Below are positions 1-9,815 of a stretch of 64,000 nt of DNA, in pieces. Position 1 is the first letter of the stretch. Each line of letters opens with the position of its first letter. Position numbers and translations under genes: made by a program. This DNA is from Subtercola boreus (GTDB lineage: Bacteria > Actinomycetota > Actinomycetes > Actinomycetales > Microbacteriaceae). The notes beneath the pieces were generated by a model, which saw only the letters and a list, made by a program, of their open reading frames with translations, did no database searches and had not been told where the DNA came from. Location of the stretch: NCBI RefSeq assembly GCF_003399645.1, contig NZ_NBXD01000024.1, positions 213,044 through 277,043 on the forward strand. The letters run 5' to 3'.

Positions 1-102
1 GTCGAGGTCTTCTCCGAGCGCGACGAGGTTCAGCAGCTCATCCGCGGATCGGTGAGCTTCAGCGCGTTCATCGAGGAGCTCGTGCACCTGATGGACAGCT
101 GA
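1..102 (+). CDS. C-terminal end of an unidentified protein (5'-truncated)
   Basis: An open frame enters from the left edge and ends at TGA 100-102, giving the last 33 residues, which end in FIEELVHLMDS. The fragment is acidic and helical-looking and I do not recognise its family. It converges on map, whose stop lies 38 bp away. In many actinobacteria infA or the rpoA operon follows map on the same strand, so this convergent gene shows that the spc/alpha cluster is interrupted here. Confidence 0.6.
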   Translation, partial: VEVFSERDEVQQLIRGSVSFSAFIEELVHLMDS

Positions 103-105
103 GAC

Positions 106-152
106 CGGTCAGTCGGTCGGTCGGTCAGGCGATCGGTCGGTCAGTCGATCGG
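106..152. repeat. GGTC-type short tandem repeat between convergent genes
   Basis: A run of imperfect 4-bp units (GGTC/AGTC/GATC) fills the gap between the leftmost gene and map and runs into the map stop codon (141-143). No classical terminator is visible at the end of this large operon, so the repeat may mark or replace one; that is inference. Confidence 0.6.
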
Positions 153-971
153 CACCGGGGTGATGCCGAGGGGCGCCAGCTGGGCCGCTCCCCCGTCGGC
201 GGCCGTCAGCACCCAGATTCCACCGGTGTGCACGGCGACCGAGTGCTCCCAATGCGATGTCATGCTCCCGTCGCGCGTCGCGACCGTCCAGTCGTCGTCG
301 CGGGTGAAGGTGTCGATACCGCCTGCAGTGACCATCGGCTCGATCGCCACCACGAGGCCGGGCTTCACCTCTGGCCCCCGCGCACGAACCCGGTAGTTGA
401 AGACCGGCGGCTCCTCGTGCATGCTCCGACCGATGCCGTGCCCGATGTAGTCCGTGAGGATGCCGTACTCCCCCTGCGATTCGATGTAGTCCTCGATGGC
501 CTCGCCGACCTCGTTGAGGTGTCGCGCCTCGGCGAGCCGGGCGATTCCGTGCCAGAGGGAGGCCTCGGTCACGTCGGAAAGCCGCTGACGGTCGTCGACG
601 AGCTGCGGCCGTTCCGGGTCGGCGAGCACGACCGTGATCGCCGAGTCTCCGCTCCAACCACCCACATCTGCGCCGGAGTCGATGGAGACGATGTCGCCCG
701 GTTGCAGCATCCGCTCGCCCGGAATGCCGTGCACCACATCGTCGTTGACCGAGGTGCAGACCGTGTGCCGGTAACCGGGCACCATCTGGAAGTTCGACGT
801 ACCGCCGAGCTGCCTGATCGCGTGATCGGCTGCGTCGTTGAGCTCCAGGGTCGTGATGCCGGGCCGGATGATCGCCCGCACCGCTTCGAGAGACGCGAGC
901 GTCGCCAACCCCGGCGCCACCATCAGCCGGAGCTCGGCGGGGGTCTTGTAGAACGACTTGCGAAACGCCAT
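141..971 (-). CDS. map: type I methionine aminopeptidase
   Basis: Removes the initiator methionine from nascent proteins in the cytoplasm. The 276-residue protein has the pita-bread fold signature with all five metal ligands in order: D98 (SIDSGAD), D109 (WSGDSA), H178 (GHGIG), E211 (AIEPM) and E242 (WEHS). Length is normal for a family member without a zinc-binding N-terminal extension. It is the last gene of the rpsJ-to-map operon, 10 bp after adk, the usual adk-map order. The ATG at 971 begins the conserved MAFRKSFYKTPAEL segment. Confidence 0.95.
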   Translation of the reverse strand: MAFRKSFYKTPAELRLMVAPGLATLASLEAVRAIIRPGITTLELNDAADHAIRQLGGTSNFQMVPGYRHTVCTSVNDDVVHGIPGERMLQPGDIVSIDSGADVGGWSGDSAITVVLADPERPQLVDDRQRLSDVTEASLWHGIARLAEARHLNEVGEAIEDYIESQGEYGILTDYIGHGIGRSMHEEPPVFNYRVRARGPEVKPGLVVAIEPMVTAGGIDTFTRDDDWTVATRDGSMTSHWEHSVAVHTGGIWVLTAADGGAAQLAPLGITPVPID

Positions 972-981
972 GGCGCGGAGC

Positions 982-1578
982 CTAGGCGTGCGAGAGCACG
1001 ATGCCGCGAGCCTCGAGGGCTTGGGTGATGCGTTCCGTCACGTCGTCGACGCTGCCGAGGCCATCGACGGTCACGACGAGTTCACGCGCGGTGTAGACGT
1101 CGATGAGCGGCGCCGTCTGCTCTTCGTACACGTCGAGACGGTGCCGGATGACATTCTCGGTGTCGTCGCTGCGACCCTGTTCAGCGGCTCGCTTGGTGAG
1201 CCGGGCCACGATCTCGTCGCTGTCTGCCACCAGCAGCACCACGGCGTCGAGACCGTCGCCGTGACCGCCCGCTGCCAGGATGTCGTCGAGTTCGTCGACC
1301 TGGGCCGTGGTGCGCGGGTACCCGTCGAGAAGAAAACCGCCCTCGACGTCGGCCTCGAGCAGACGACTGCGAACGAGATCGTTCGTCAGGCTGTCGGGAA
1401 CGTACTTGCCCGCATCCATGAACTCCTTGGCCTTCAGACCGAGCTCGGTCTCCTCGGCCACGTTCGCACGGAAGATGTCGCCGGTCGAGATCGCGGGAAT
1501 GCCGCACGCTGCCGAGAGACGAACGGCCTGCGTTCCCTTGCCTGCGCCGGGAGGCCCGATCAGCAGGAGCCTGGTCAT
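982..1578 (-). CDS. adk: adenylate kinase
   Basis: Catalyses ATP + AMP to 2 ADP. The 198-residue protein shows the P-loop GPPGAGKGT at residues 8-16, the AMP-binding segment STGDIFR and the [10 protein letters not shown] motif. The lid is short, without the four-cysteine zinc insert, as in actinobacterial enzymes. Its ATG overlaps the secY stop as ATGA, so it is probably translationally coupled to secY. Gene order secY-adk-map is typical. Confidence 0.96.
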   Translation of the reverse strand: MTRLLLIGPPGAGKGTQAVRLSAACGIPAISTGDIFRANVAEETELGLKAKEFMDAGKYVPDSLTNDLVRSRLLEADVEGGFLLDGYPRTTAQVDELDDILAAGGHGDGLDAVVLLVADSDEIVARLTKRAAEQGRSDDTENVIRHRLDVYEEQTAPLIDVYTARELVVTVDGLGSVDDVTERITQALEARGIVLSHA

Positions 1579-2897
1579 CGCAGCAGTCCTTCGTAGTGCC
1601 GCTGCTGCAGCTGGGAGTCGATCTGCTTGACCGTCTCGAGGCCGACGCCCACGATGATCAGGATCGAGGCCCCACCGAACGGGAAGTTCTGGTTCGCACC
1701 GATCAGCGAGAACGCCGCCAGCGGTATCAGAGCGATCAGGCCCAGATAGATCGAGCCCGGCAGCGTGATGCGCGTCAGGACGTAGTCGAGATATTCGGCC
1801 GTGGGGCGACCTGCACGGATGCCGGGAATGAACCCGCCGTACTTCTTCATGTTGTCGGCGACCTCTTCGGGGTTGAAGGTGATCGCGACGTAGAAGTAGG
1901 TGAAGCCGACGATGAGCAGGAAGTACAGGAGCATGTAGAGCGGGTGGTCACCCTTCGTCAGGTAGTTCGTGACCCAGGTCACCCACGCCGCGGGCTCTTG
2001 GCCCGCCTGGGGCTGATTGAACTGCGCGATGAGTGCGGGCAGGTACAGCAGCGACGACGCGAAGATGACGGGGACGACGCCGGCCATGTTGACCTTGATG
2101 GGGATGTAGGTGTTGTTGCCGCCGTAGGTGCGCCTGCCGACCATGCGTTTGGCGTACTGCACCGGTATTCGGCGCTGCGACTGTTCGACGAACACCACGC
2201 CTGCCATGGTCAGGATGCCGATGACCAGCACGACGGCCAGCACCTCGACTCCCTGCTGCTGCCAGATCGACTGCAGCGAACCCGGGAAACGGGCGGCGAT
2301 CGAGGTGAAGATGAGCAGCGACATGCCGTTGCCGATGCCGCGCTCGGTGACGAGCTCGCCCATCCACATGATGAGGCCGGTGCCGGCGGTCATCGTGATG
2401 ACCATCAGCATGATGGCGTACCAGGAGTCGTTGGAGATGAGCTGGGTGCACTCGGTCGTCGTGCTCGTACCGAAGAGGGCGCCACTTCGCGCCACGGTGA
2501 TGAGCGTCGTCGACTGCAGCACGCCCAGGGCGATGGTGAGGTAACGCGTGTACTGCGTCAGCTTGCTCTGGCCGGCCTGACCCTCTTTGTAGAGGGTCTC
2601 GAAGTGCGGGATGACCACGCGGAGCAGCTGCACGATGATCGACGCGGTGATGTACGGCATGATGCCGAGTGCGAAGATCGACAGCTGCAACAGGGCTCCG
2701 CCGCTGAACAGGTTGACGAGCTCGTACAGGCCCGACGTGTTCTGGTTGGCGGCAAGACAAGCCTGCACGTTACCGAAGTCGACAAAGGGAGCCGGGATGA
2801 ACGACCCCAGCCTGAACAGCGCGATGATGCCGAGCGTGAACAGAATTTTTCGGCGGAGATCCGGTGTGCGGAAGATCCTGCCGACGGCTCTAAACAA
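1575..2897 (-). CDS. secY: protein translocase subunit SecY
   Basis: Channel-forming subunit of the Sec translocon in the cytoplasmic membrane. The 440-residue protein has about ten hydrophobic segments, a plug region near residues 35-75, and the conserved cytoplasmic loops including [13 protein letters not shown] and GFIPGIRAG. The start codon is TTG at 2897: the frame reads MFRAVGRIF from there, and an AGGAGG Shine-Dalgarno sequence (complement of 2905-2910) lies 7 nt upstream. It is separated from rplO by about 150 bp containing a stem-loop, so its expression could be tuned independently of the ribosomal genes. Confidence 0.96.
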   Translation of the reverse strand: MFRAVGRIFRTPDLRRKILFTLGIIALFRLGSFIPAPFVDFGNVQACLAANQNTSGLYELVNLFSGGALLQLSIFALGIMPYITASIIVQLLRVVIPHFETLYKEGQAGQSKLTQYTRYLTIALGVLQSTTLITVARSGALFGTSTTTECTQLISNDSWYAIMLMVITMTAGTGLIMWMGELVTERGIGNGMSLLIFTSIAARFPGSLQSIWQQQGVEVLAVVLVIGILTMAGVVFVEQSQRRIPVQYAKRMVGRRTYGGNNTYIPIKVNMAGVVPVIFASSLLYLPALIAQFNQPQAGQEPAAWVTWVTNYLTKGDHPLYMLLYFLLIVGFTYFYVAITFNPEEVADNMKKYGGFIPGIRAGRPTAEYLDYVLTRITLPGSIYLGLIALIPLAAFSLIGANQNFPFGGASILIIVGVGLETVKQIDSQLQQRHYEGLLR

Positions 2898-3003
2898 AAA
2901 AAGGCCTCCTGCTTGGTGAAAACGAGACTTCTACGAGCGAAGCCCCCACAGGAAAGAATTCCCACGAAGACTCTACTCGATCCTCCCCGGCCGAGAGGCC
3001 AAA

Positions 3004-3031
3004 GGGGCGGCAACCCGAAGGAAGCCGCCCC
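3004..3031 (-). terminator. stem-loop between rplO and secY (attenuator or processing site)
   Basis: GGGGCGGC at 3004-3011 pairs perfectly with GCCGCCCC at 3024-3031 around a 12-nt loop. Read on the minus strand it follows the rplO stop and is trailed only by TTT, so it looks like a weak or partial terminator inside the operon. Confidence 0.45.
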
Positions 3032-3049
3032 CGCGACGAGCGTGCAGAG

Positions 3050-3562
3050 CTACTTGATCGAACCGCCGGCAGCAACGATCTTCTGCTCAGCGAAGGTCGA
3101 GACCTTGTCGACCGAGACGGTCAGAGCCACGGCGATCTCGCCGTTGCCCAGGATCTTGACCTTCTCGTTGTCGCGAACCGCACCCTTGGCGACGAGGCCG
3201 GCGATGGTGACATCGCCACCCGTCGGGTACAGCTCGGCGAGACGGTCGAGGTTGACGACCTGGTAGTACACCTTGAACGGGTTCTTGAACCCGCGCAGCT
3301 TCGGTGTGCGCATGTGCTGCGGCATCTGGCCGCCCTCGAACCCGAGGCGCACGTTGTAGCGCGCCTTCGTGCCCTTGGTGCCACGGCCCGCGGTCTTACC
3401 CTTGGAGCCTTCACCGCGACCGACACGCTGGCGCGACTTCTTGGCACCGGCGGCGGGGCGGAGGTGGTGGACCTTCAATACCTGGTCGCGGGCGACGGGA
3501 GCGTCAGCCGTTGCGGCCTTCGTCTCGACGACCGCAGCGGGGTCTGTGTCTTTCTTAGCCAT
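3050..3562 (-). CDS. rplO: 50S ribosomal protein L15
   Basis: Large-subunit protein binding 23S rRNA. The core from about residue 28 ([33 protein letters not shown]) is the standard L15 fold. In front of it sits an extra N-terminal stretch of about 25 Ala/Thr/Asp-rich residues, making 170 aa against about 145-150 in many bacteria. The ATG overlaps the rpmD stop by one base. Confidence 0.96.
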   Translation of the reverse strand: MAKKDTDPAAVVETKAATADAPVARDQVLKVHHLRPAAGAKKSRQRVGRGEGSKGKTAGRGTKGTKARYNVRLGFEGGQMPQHMRTPKLRGFKNPFKVYYQVVNLDRLAELYPTGGDVTIAGLVAKGAVRDNEKVKILGNGEIAVALTVSVDKVSTFAEQKIVAAGGSIK

Positions 3563-3747
3563 TAGTCAATCTCCTCGACTTTCACCAGGTGAGCGACGTG
3601 GCGAACGTAGCCGCGGTTCTGCGAGTTGTCGTCACGCACAACGGACTGGCCGATGCGGTGGAGGCCGAGGCTACGCAGAGTGTCGCGCTGGTCTTGCTTT
3701 TCGCTGATCTTGGATTTGATCTGCGTGATCTTCAGGCTGGTGGCCAT
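3562..3747 (-). CDS. rpmD: 50S ribosomal protein L30
   Basis: A 61-residue protein with the L30 pattern: [10 protein letters not shown], then [15 protein letters not shown] and the VAHLVKVEE tail. One-base overlaps join it to rpsE upstream and rplO downstream, indicating coupled translation in the order S5-L30-L15. Confidence 0.95.
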   Translation of the reverse strand: MATSLKITQIKSKISEKQDQRDTLRSLGLHRIGQSVVRDDNSQNRGYVRHVAHLVKVEEID

Positions 3748-4466
3748 CAGGCACCTGCCTTTGCGAGAGACGCAGCCGCATCGGCGTCAGCCTGGGCGCG
3801 GAGCAGACGTGCGGGCACGACCTGCTCGAGCGTCAGGCCACGGCGTGCTGCCACGGCGCGGGGCTCTTCGAGCTGCTTGAGTGCCGTGACGGTCGCGTGC
3901 ACGATGTTGATCGTGTTCGACGAACCGAGCGACTTGCTCAGGACATCGTGGATGCCTGCACATTCGAGAACGGCGCGCACCGGGCCACCGGCGATGACGC
4001 CGGTACCGGCCGCAGCCGGACGAAGGAGCACGACGCCAGCAGCAGCCTCACCCTGGACGGGGTGGGGAATGGTGTTGGCGACGCGGGGAACGCGGAAGAA
4101 GTTCTTCTTGGCCTCTTCGACGCCCTTCGAGATCGCGGTCGGCACCTCACGGGCCTTGCCGTAGCCGACACCCACCAGACCGTTGCCGTCACCGACGACG
4201 ACGAGAGCCGTGAAGCTGAAGCGACGACCACCCTTCACCACCTTCGAGACGCGGTTGATGGTGACGACGCGCTCGAGGAACTGGCTCTTGTCAGAGTCAC
4301 GCGCTCCGCGATCCTTGTTCGGGTTGCGCTCGCGACCACCACGACGGGCCTCGCGAGGCTCGTTCTGCGCAGCAGCCGTGGTCTCGGTTGTGGGCGCCTC
4401 AGTCGCTGAGGCTTCAGTGCTCGTAGCGTCTGCCACGGTAGCTTCCTTTGCTTTTTCGTCGGTCAC
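3747..4466 (-). CDS. rpsE: 30S ribosomal protein S5
   Basis: Small-subunit accuracy protein at the mRNA entry channel. The conserved S5 core begins near residue 60 ([20 protein letters not shown]) and includes [14 protein letters not shown] and the C-terminal alpha/beta domain. About 55 N-terminal residues are low-complexity Ala/Thr/Glu/Arg-rich, so the protein is 239 aa instead of about 165-200. Its start overlaps the rplR stop by 4 bp. Confidence 0.96.
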   Translation of the reverse strand: MTDEKAKEATVADATSTEASATEAPTTETTAAAQNEPREARRGGRERNPNKDRGARDSDKSQFLERVVTINRVSKVVKGGRRFSFTALVVVGDGNGLVGVGYGKAREVPTAISKGVEEAKKNFFRVPRVANTIPHPVQGEAAAGVVLLRPAAAGTGVIAGGPVRAVLECAGIHDVLSKSLGSSNTINIVHATVTALKQLEEPRAVAARRGLTLEQVVPARLLRAQADADAAASLAKAGA

Positions 4467-4834
4467 AGGTCCAGACCGCCTTCCCGGGCGCCGTCGGCGA
4501 CAGCCGCGACACGGCCGGCGTAGCGGTTACCGCCTCGGTCGAATACGACTGCTTCGATGCCAGCAGCCTTGGCGCGCTCGGCGACGAGTTCGCCGACTTT
4601 GTGAGCCTTGGCCGACTTGTCACCATCGAAGGTGCGCAGGTCGGCTTCGAGGGTCGAAGCCGACGCCAGGGTGAACCCCTTGCTGTCGTCGACGACCTGC
4701 ACGAAGACGTGGCGGGCCGAACGGGTGACGACCAGGCGAGGACGAACCTCGGTGCCCTCGATCTTCTTGCGAAGACGGTCGTGGCGACGACCGCGTGCTG
4801 CGGCCTTGCTCTTGCCTCTAGTTCCAGTAGCCAT
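4463..4834 (-). CDS. rplR: 50S ribosomal protein L18
   Basis: 5S rRNA-binding protein of the central protuberance, 123 aa. It shows the L18 pattern [20 protein letters not shown] and ends in [25 protein letters not shown]. It lies 2 bp after rplF and overlaps rpsE by 4 bp. Confidence 0.96.
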   Translation of the reverse strand: MATGTRGKSKAAARGRRHDRLRKKIEGTEVRPRLVVTRSARHVFVQVVDDSKGFTLASASTLEADLRTFDGDKSAKAHKVGELVAERAKAAGIEAVVFDRGGNRYAGRVAAVADGAREGGLDL

Positions 4835-4836
4835 GA

Positions 4837-5373
4837 TTACTTACCGCTCTTTCCGGCCTTGCGACGAACAACCTCGCCGGCGTAGCGCACACCCTTGCCC
4901 TTGTAGGGCTCCGGCTTCCGCAACTTACGAATGTTGGCAGCTACTTCGCCCACAGCCTGCTTGTCGATGCCGCTGACAGTGAGCTTGTTGACACCCTCCA
5001 CCGTGAAGCTGATGCCCGCGGGCGGCTCGACGGTGATGGAGTGGGAGTAACCGAGAGCGAACTCGACGTTCGCACCCTTGGCGGCAACGCGGTAACCGGT
5101 ACCGACGACCTCGAGGCCCTTGGAGTACCCCTCGGTGACGCCGATGATCTGGTTGGCGATGAGCGTGCGGGTCAGGCCGTGCAGCGAACGCGATTCGCGC
5201 TCGTCGTCAGGACGGGTGACCAGGATCTGGTTGTCTTCGACCTTGGCCTCGATGGGAGCCTTGACGGTGAGAACGAGCTCACCCTTGGGGCCCTTCACCT
5301 GGACGAGCTGGCCGTCGATCGTGATGTCGACCCCTGCAGGGATCGGAATGGGGAGTCTGCCGATACGTGACAT
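4837..5373 (-). CDS. rplF: 50S ribosomal protein L6
   Basis: 178-residue large-subunit protein near the sarcin-ricin loop. It begins [15 protein letters not shown] and carries the C-terminal L6 signature [15 protein letters not shown]. It is the usual length and sits in the conserved order S8-L6-L18. Confidence 0.97.
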   Translation of the reverse strand: MSRIGRLPIPIPAGVDITIDGQLVQVKGPKGELVLTVKAPIEAKVEDNQILVTRPDDERESRSLHGLTRTLIANQIIGVTEGYSKGLEVVGTGYRVAAKGANVEFALGYSHSITVEPPAGISFTVEGVNKLTVSGIDKQAVGEVAANIRKLRKPEPYKGKGVRYAGEVVRRKAGKSGK

Positions 5374-5379
5374 CTGCGA

Positions 5380-5778
5380 TCACCACACGTAGGCGAGGAC
5401 TTCCCCACCCACGCCCTTCTTGGAAGCCTGTCGGTCGGTCAGCAGACCGGACGACGTCGAGAGGATGGCGACACCGAGCCCGCCGAGAACCGTGGGGATC
5501 TCGGTCGACTTCGCGTACACGCGGAGGCCGGGCTTCGAAACGCGCTTGATGCCCGCAATGGAGCGCTCGCGGTTCGGCCCGAACTTGAGGGCGAGGGTCA
5601 GCGTCTGGCCGACCTCTGCGTCTTTGACGTCCCACGAGGCAATGTAGCCCTCGCTCTTGAGGATGTCGGCGATGTGCGACTTGAGCTTCGAGTGCGGCAT
5701 CGACACGGTGTCGTGGAACGCCGAGTTGGCGTTCCGCAGTCTGGTCAGCATGTCTGCGACCGGATCTGTCATTGTCAT
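5380..5778 (-). CDS. rpsH: 30S ribosomal protein S8
   Basis: Binds 16S rRNA helix 21 and in E. coli represses the spc operon. The ATG at 5778 ([19 protein letters not shown]) gives a normal 132 aa; the frame stays open 14 codons further upstream, but those residues do not resemble S8. An AAAGG sequence lies about 10 nt before this start. The C-terminal segment contains STSSGLLTD. Confidence 0.94.
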   Translation of the reverse strand: MTMTDPVADMLTRLRNANSAFHDTVSMPHSKLKSHIADILKSEGYIASWDVKDAEVGQTLTLALKFGPNRERSIAGIKRVSKPGLRVYAKSTEIPTVLGGLGVAILSTSSGLLTDRQASKKGVGGEVLAYVW

Positions 5779-5842
5779 GGGGGTGGAGCCTTTCTGGCCT
5801 GGTTTCGACACCCTGTGCAAGGATGCCGACCTGTGGTCTTGG

Positions 5843-5868
5843 CCGGCTCAGCCGAGTTGCTGAGCCGG
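5843..5868 (-). promoter_or_regulatory. stem-loop between rplE and rpsH
   Basis: A perfect 9-bp inverted repeat, CCGGCTCAG (5843-5851) and CTGAGCCGG (5860-5868), with an 8-nt loop. It occupies the roughly 100-bp gap where many actinobacteria carry rpsN. It could be an S8-type translational control element or an RNA-processing site; no poly-U tract follows it. Confidence 0.5.
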
Positions 5869-5880
5869 GGTGAAGCTGGT

Positions 5881-6471
5881 TTAGGAGTTGTCTGCGGTCT
5901 TGAACGGGAAGCCGAGCGCCTTCAGCAGCGCACGACCCTCGTCGTCGGTCTTCGCGGTGGTGACGACGGTGATGTCGAACCCACGCACGCGGTCGATCTT
6001 GTCCTGGTCGATCTCGTGGAACATCGACTGCTCGGTCAGACCGAAGGTGTAGTTGCCCGAGCCGTCGAACTGGCGGTCGGAGAGACCACGGAAGTCACGG
6101 ATGCGGGGAAGAGCGAGCGACAGAAGCCGGTCGAGGAACTCCCAGGCACGGTCACCACGGAGGGTGACGTGGGCGCCGATCGGCTGGCCCTCACGCAGCT
6201 TGAACTGCGCGATGGACTTGCGGGCCTTGGTGACCTGCGGCTTCTGGCCGGTGATCGCCGTGAGGTCCTTGACGGCCCCGTCGATGATCTTGCCGTCACG
6301 GGCTGCCTCACCGACACCGGTGTTCACGACGACCTTGATGAGGCCCGGAACCTGGTGGATGTTCGTGAAGCCGAAGTCCTTCTTGAGCTGGGCGGTGATC
6401 TCGTTCTGGTACTTCTGCTTCAGGCGCGGCTGGATTTTGCCAGCCGGCGCTGCAGTTGCGGTGTCAGTCAT
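5881..6471 (-). CDS. rplE: 50S ribosomal protein L5
   Basis: 5S rRNA-binding protein. The 196-residue sequence contains the L5 core ([46 protein letters not shown]) and ends at [15 protein letters not shown] 15-residue Ala/Thr-rich leader precedes the core. One-base overlap with rplX. Confidence 0.96.
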   Translation of the reverse strand: MTDTATAAPAGKIQPRLKQKYQNEITAQLKKDFGFTNIHQVPGLIKVVVNTGVGEAARDGKIIDGAVKDLTAITGQKPQVTKARKSIAQFKLREGQPIGAHVTLRGDRAWEFLDRLLSLALPRIRDFRGLSDRQFDGSGNYTFGLTEQSMFHEIDQDKIDRVRGFDITVVTTAKTDDEGRALLKALGFPFKTADNS

Positions 6472-6830
6472 TACAGGTCCTTACCTGATTTCTTGGCGTA
6501 CCGAATGCGGACATTCTTGGTAACGCCGTCTGTGGTGACCTGCTCGACGCGGAAACCGACGCGGGTCGGCTTCTTGGTGTCGGGGTCGATGAGCGCGACG
6601 TTCGACACGTGGATCGAGGCCTCGACGGTCTCGATGCCACCGGTCTTCGTACCGCGCTGGGTCTGGCCGACGCGCACGTGCTTCTTCACGAAGTTGATGC
6701 CCTCGACGATGACGCGGTTCTTCTCGACCTGTACTTCGATGACGCGACCCTGCTTGCCACGGTCTCCGCCGCGAGCCTGGCTCTTGCCGGTGATGACCTG
6801 AACGACATCACCCTTCTTGATATTCGCCAT
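6471..6830 (-). CDS. rplX: 50S ribosomal protein L24
   Basis: Assembly-initiator protein of the large subunit, 119 aa, with the KOW motif near the N-terminus ([26 protein letters not shown]) and [14 protein letters not shown]. It lies between L14 and L5 as usual, 2 bp after rplN. Confidence 0.96.
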   Translation of the reverse strand: MANIKKGDVVQVITGKSQARGGDRGKQGRVIEVQVEKNRVIVEGINFVKKHVRVGQTQRGTKTGGIETVEASIHVSNVALIDPDTKKPTRVGFRVEQVTTDGVTKNVRIRYAKKSGKDL

Positions 6831-6832
6831 GA

Positions 6833-7204
6833 TTAAATGACCTCCGGTGCCAGCGAGATGATCTTCATGAAGCTCTTGTCGCGAAGCTCGCGGCCGACCG
6901 GGCCGAAGACACGGGAGCCGCGAGGCTCCTTGTCGTTGGCGCGCAGGATGACCGCAGCGTTCTCGTCGAACTTGATGTAAGAACCGTCGACGCGACGGGT
7001 CTCTTTCTTGGTGCGCACGATGACCGCCTTGACGACGTCTCCGCGCTTGACGGTGCCGCCGGGAATGGCGTCTTTGACGGTGGCGACGATGACGTCACCC
7101 AGGCCGGCGTAACGGCGTCCTGATCCACCGAGTACACGGATGGTCAGCAGCTCTTTGGCGCCGGTGTTGTCGGCAACCTTGAGCCGGGATTCCTGCTGAA
7201 TCAC
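6833..7204 (-). CDS. rplN: 50S ribosomal protein L14
   Basis: Highly conserved 123-residue protein at the subunit interface. It begins [18 protein letters not shown] and contains [13 protein letters not shown] and the C-terminal [11 protein letters not shown]. Gene order S17-L14-L24 is canonical. Confidence 0.97.
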   Translation of the reverse strand: MIQQESRLKVADNTGAKELLTIRVLGGSGRRYAGLGDVIVATVKDAIPGGTVKRGDVVKAVIVRTKKETRRVDGSYIKFDENAAVILRANDKEPRGSRVFGPVGRELRDKSFMKIISLAPEVI

Positions 7205-7220
7205 TTCTACTCCTTACAGA

Positions 7221-7241
7221 AGTAAGCGCGGGGCGCTTACT
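7221..7241 (-). promoter_or_regulatory. small stem-loop over the rpsQ stop codon
   Basis: AGTAAGCG (7221-7228) and CGCTTACT (7234-7241) pair perfectly around a 5-nt loop. The hairpin covers the rpsQ stop codon and precedes the rplN ribosome binding site. It lacks a U tract, so an RNA stability or coupling role is more likely than termination. Confidence 0.4.
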
Positions 7242-7548
7242 TGGCCTTTTCGAGAACCTCGACCAGGCGCCAGCGCTTGGTGGCGCTGAGCGGACGGGTC
7301 TCGGAGATGAGCACCAGGTCGCCGATGCCGGCGGTGTTGGCTTCGTCGTGCACCTTCACCTTGGAGGTACGGCGGATGACCTTGCCGTACAGGGGGTGCT
7401 TCACGCGGTCTTCGACCTCGACGACGATGGTCTTCTGCATCTTGTCGCTGGTGACGTAGCCACGGCGTGACTTGCGATAACCGCGCTCCTTCTCGGGCGC
7501 GGCGACAGTCTCGACGGGGGCAGCGGACGCTGCTTCAGCCTTGGCCAT
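7237..7548 (-). CDS. rpsQ: 30S ribosomal protein S17
   Basis: 16S rRNA-binding OB-fold protein. The core [22 protein letters not shown] and YGKVIRR is followed by [29 protein letters not shown]. The N-terminus carries about 25 extra Ala/Glu-rich residues, for 103 aa in total. One-base overlap with rpmC. Confidence 0.96.
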   Translation of the reverse strand: MAKAEAASAAPVETVAAPEKERGYRKSRRGYVTSDKMQKTIVVEVEDRVKHPLYGKVIRRTSKVKVHDEANTAGIGDLVLISETRPLSATKRWRLVEVLEKAK

Positions 7549-7886
7549 TACTTGGCCTCCTCGGTTGTCTCGGCGACGGCGGCCTCTTCAGCAGGGGCGG
7601 CCTTGGCCTTCTTGGTCTTCTTGGGCGCCGCCTCGGCTGCGGGTGCAACCTCGACCGGAGCGGGCGTGGCACGGATGCCGAGCTCACGCTCACGGACGAT
7701 CGTGTAGATGCGGGCGATGTCGCGCTTCACGGCACGCAGGCGACCGTGGCTCTCGAGCTGGCCGGTGGCCGACTGGAAGCGCAGGTTGAACAGCTCTTCC
7801 TTGGCCTTCCGCAGCTCTTCGGCAAGACGTGAGTCTTCGAATGTGTCGAGCTCGACGGGGGTGAGCTCCTTGGAACCGATTGCCAT
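7548..7886 (-). CDS. rpmC: 50S ribosomal protein L29 with long C-terminal tail
   Basis: The first 68 or so residues are the helical L29 hairpin ([21 protein letters not shown]). A further 40-odd residues rich in Ala, Glu, Pro and Lys follow, so the 112-residue protein is well above the 65-80 aa typical of L29. The tail is probably disordered and could reach out from the tunnel-exit region where L29 sits. One-base overlaps on both sides couple it to rplP and rpsQ. Confidence 0.95.
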   Translation of the reverse strand: MAIGSKELTPVELDTFEDSRLAEELRKAKEELFNLRFQSATGQLESHGRLRAVKRDIARIYTIVRERELGIRATPAPVEVAPAAEAAPKKTKKAKAAPAEEAAVAETTEEAK

Positions 7887-8305
7887 TATGCGTCACCTTC
7901 TTCGCGCTTGATGATGCGTGCCTTGAGAGGCAGCTTGTGGATTGCACGGGTGAGTGCCTCACGAGCGACGACGTCGGAGACGCCGGAGAGCTCGAACAGC
8001 ACGCGACCGGGCTTGACGTTCGCGATCCACCACTCGGGTGAACCCTTACCGGAACCCATGCGGGTCTCAGCCGGCTTCTTCGTGAGCGGGCGGTCGGGGT
8101 AGATGTTGATCCACACCTTCCCACCACGCTTGATGTGACGGGTCATCGCGATACGAGCGGACTCGATCTGGCGGTTCGTCACGTAGGCGGGCGTGAGGGC
8201 CTGGATGCCCCACTCGCCGAACGACACCTCGGTGCCACCGGTCGCCTGGCCGCTACGACCGGGGTGGTGCTGCTTGCGGTGCTTGACTCTGCGTGGAATC
8301 AACAT
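7886..8305 (-). CDS. rplP: 50S ribosomal protein L16
   Basis: 139-residue protein that helps position tRNA at the A site. It begins [19 protein letters not shown] and contains the [20 protein letters not shown] signature and [18 protein letters not shown]. Normal length; it ends one base into rpmC and starts 2 bp after rpsC. Confidence 0.97.
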   Translation of the reverse strand: MLIPRRVKHRKQHHPGRSGQATGGTEVSFGEWGIQALTPAYVTNRQIESARIAMTRHIKRGGKVWINIYPDRPLTKKPAETRMGSGKGSPEWWIANVKPGRVLFELSGVSDVVAREALTRAIHKLPLKARIIKREEGDA

Positions 8306-8307
8306 GG

Positions 8308-9099
8308 TTATGCCTCAACTCCTGCTGCGGCCACGGGCGCGGCGTCTGCCTTCGGGGCGGCCGAACGCGGCGGGCGACGGTCGTCGCCACCACGGCGGTC
8401 GTCACGACGCTCGGGGCGCGATGACTTCTGGTTGGCCTGCTCGCGGGCAAGCTCCTTGTTGGTGATGTCGCCCTTGTAGATCCAGACCTTCACGCCGATG
8501 CGGCCGAACGTCGTCTTCGCCTCGTAGAAGCCGTAGTCGATGTTGGCGCGCAGGGTGTGCAGAGGTACACGACCTTCGCGGTAGAACTCCGAACGACTCA
8601 TCTCAGCGCCACCGAGGCGGCCGGAGACCTGGATGCGCACACCCTTGACGCTCGGAAGGCGCTGGGCACCCTGCAGGCCCTTCCGCATGGCGCGACGGAA
8701 AGCCACACGTGCGGAGAGCTGCTCGGCGATGCCCTGTGCGACCAGCTGAGCCTCGGCCTCGGGGTTCTTCACCTCGAGGATGTTCAGCTGGATCTGCTTC
8801 TTGGTGAGCTTCTCGAGGTCGGAGCGGATTCGCTCGGCCTCGGCGCCACGACGACCGATCACGATGCCCGGGCGGGCGGTGTGGATGTCGACACGGACGC
8901 GGTCACGGGTGCGCTCGATCTCGATGCGGGCGACGCCCGCACGGTCGAGGCTCTTCGTGAGCAGGTTGCGGATCTTGACGTCTTCGGCGACGAAGTCGCT
9001 GTAGCGCTGTCCTACCTTGGTGCTGTCAGAGAACCAGCGCGACACGTGGTCGGTCGTGATGCCCAGACGGAAACCGTAGGGGTTTACTTTCTGGCCCAT
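8308..9099 (-). CDS. rpsC: 30S ribosomal protein S3
   Basis: mRNA entry-site protein with helicase function in the 30S head. The N-terminal KH domain contains [20 protein letters not shown]; the C-terminal domain runs to [11 protein letters not shown] near residue 213. An added tail of about 45 residues is rich in Arg/Asp and then Ala, giving 263 aa. One-base overlap with rplV. Confidence 0.97.
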   Translation of the reverse strand: MGQKVNPYGFRLGITTDHVSRWFSDSTKVGQRYSDFVAEDVKIRNLLTKSLDRAGVARIEIERTRDRVRVDIHTARPGIVIGRRGAEAERIRSDLEKLTKKQIQLNILEVKNPEAEAQLVAQGIAEQLSARVAFRRAMRKGLQGAQRLPSVKGVRIQVSGRLGGAEMSRSEFYREGRVPLHTLRANIDYGFYEAKTTFGRIGVKVWIYKGDITNKELAREQANQKSSRPERRDDRRGGDDRRPPRSAAPKADAAPVAAAGVEA

Positions 9100-9497
9100 T
9101 ACTTCTTTCCTGCCTTCTTGGAACCCTGAGCGGATGCTTCGACCTCATCGGGCGTCGAGAGGACGACCGTGATGTGGCTGGAGCGCTTCAGGATCTGGAA
9201 CGCGCGACCCTGGGCACGGGGCTGGAAACGCTTGAGGGTCGTACCCTCGTCGACGAATGCAGCCGAAACGAACAGATCCTGCTCGTCGAGGTAGCTGTTG
9301 CTGGCATCGGCCTTGACCTTCGCGTTGGCGATCGCAGAGGCGACGAGCTTGTAGACAGGCTCGCTTGCGCCCTGCGGGGCGAACTTCAGGATTGCCAGGG
9401 CCTCCATGGCCTGCTTGCCGCGGATCAGGTTGACGACGCGACGAGCTTTCATGGGGGTGACGCGGATGTGACGCACGCGTGCGATCGACTCCACCAT
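9099..9497 (-). CDS. rplV: 50S ribosomal protein L22
   Basis: Tunnel-lining protein of 132 aa. Conserved features are [20 protein letters not shown], the long beta-hairpin toward the macrolide site ([20 protein letters not shown]), and a short Lys-rich end. It follows rpsS after 24 bp with a GGAGG-type ribosome binding site. Confidence 0.97.
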   Translation of the reverse strand: MVESIARVRHIRVTPMKARRVVNLIRGKQAMEALAILKFAPQGASEPVYKLVASAIANAKVKADASNSYLDEQDLFVSAAFVDEGTTLKRFQPRAQGRAFQILKRSSHITVVLSTPDEVEASAQGSKKAGKK

Positions 9498-9521
9498 TTC
9501 TCTCCTCCTTCCGTCACCGCG

Positions 9522-9803
9522 TTAGCGGCGACGACCCTTCTTGTCGTCTTTCACGTGGCCGCGGAAGGTACGCGTCGGCGAGAACTCGCCGAGCTTGTGA
9601 CCGACCATGGTCTCCGTGATGAACACGGGGATGTGCTTACGACCGTCGTGCACGGCGATCGTGTGGCCCAGCATTGCCGGGATGATCATCGACCGGCGTG
9701 ACCAGGTCTTGATGACGTTCTTCGAACCAGCTTCGTTCTGTACGACAACCTTGCGAAGCAGGTGGTCGTCGACGAAGGGGCCCTTCTTGAGACTACGTGG
9801 CAT
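9522..9803 (-). CDS. rpsS: 30S ribosomal protein S19
   Basis: 93-residue protein of the 30S head. It begins [19 protein letters not shown] and carries the signature [14 protein letters not shown] segment (here [21 protein letters not shown]). Normal length and position between L2 and L22. Confidence 0.97.
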   Translation of the reverse strand: MPRSLKKGPFVDDHLLRKVVVQNEAGSKNVIKTWSRRSMIIPAMLGHTIAVHDGRKHIPVFITETMVGHKLGEFSPTRTFRGHVKDDKKGRRR

Positions 9804-9815
9804 CTTCTAACGCTC

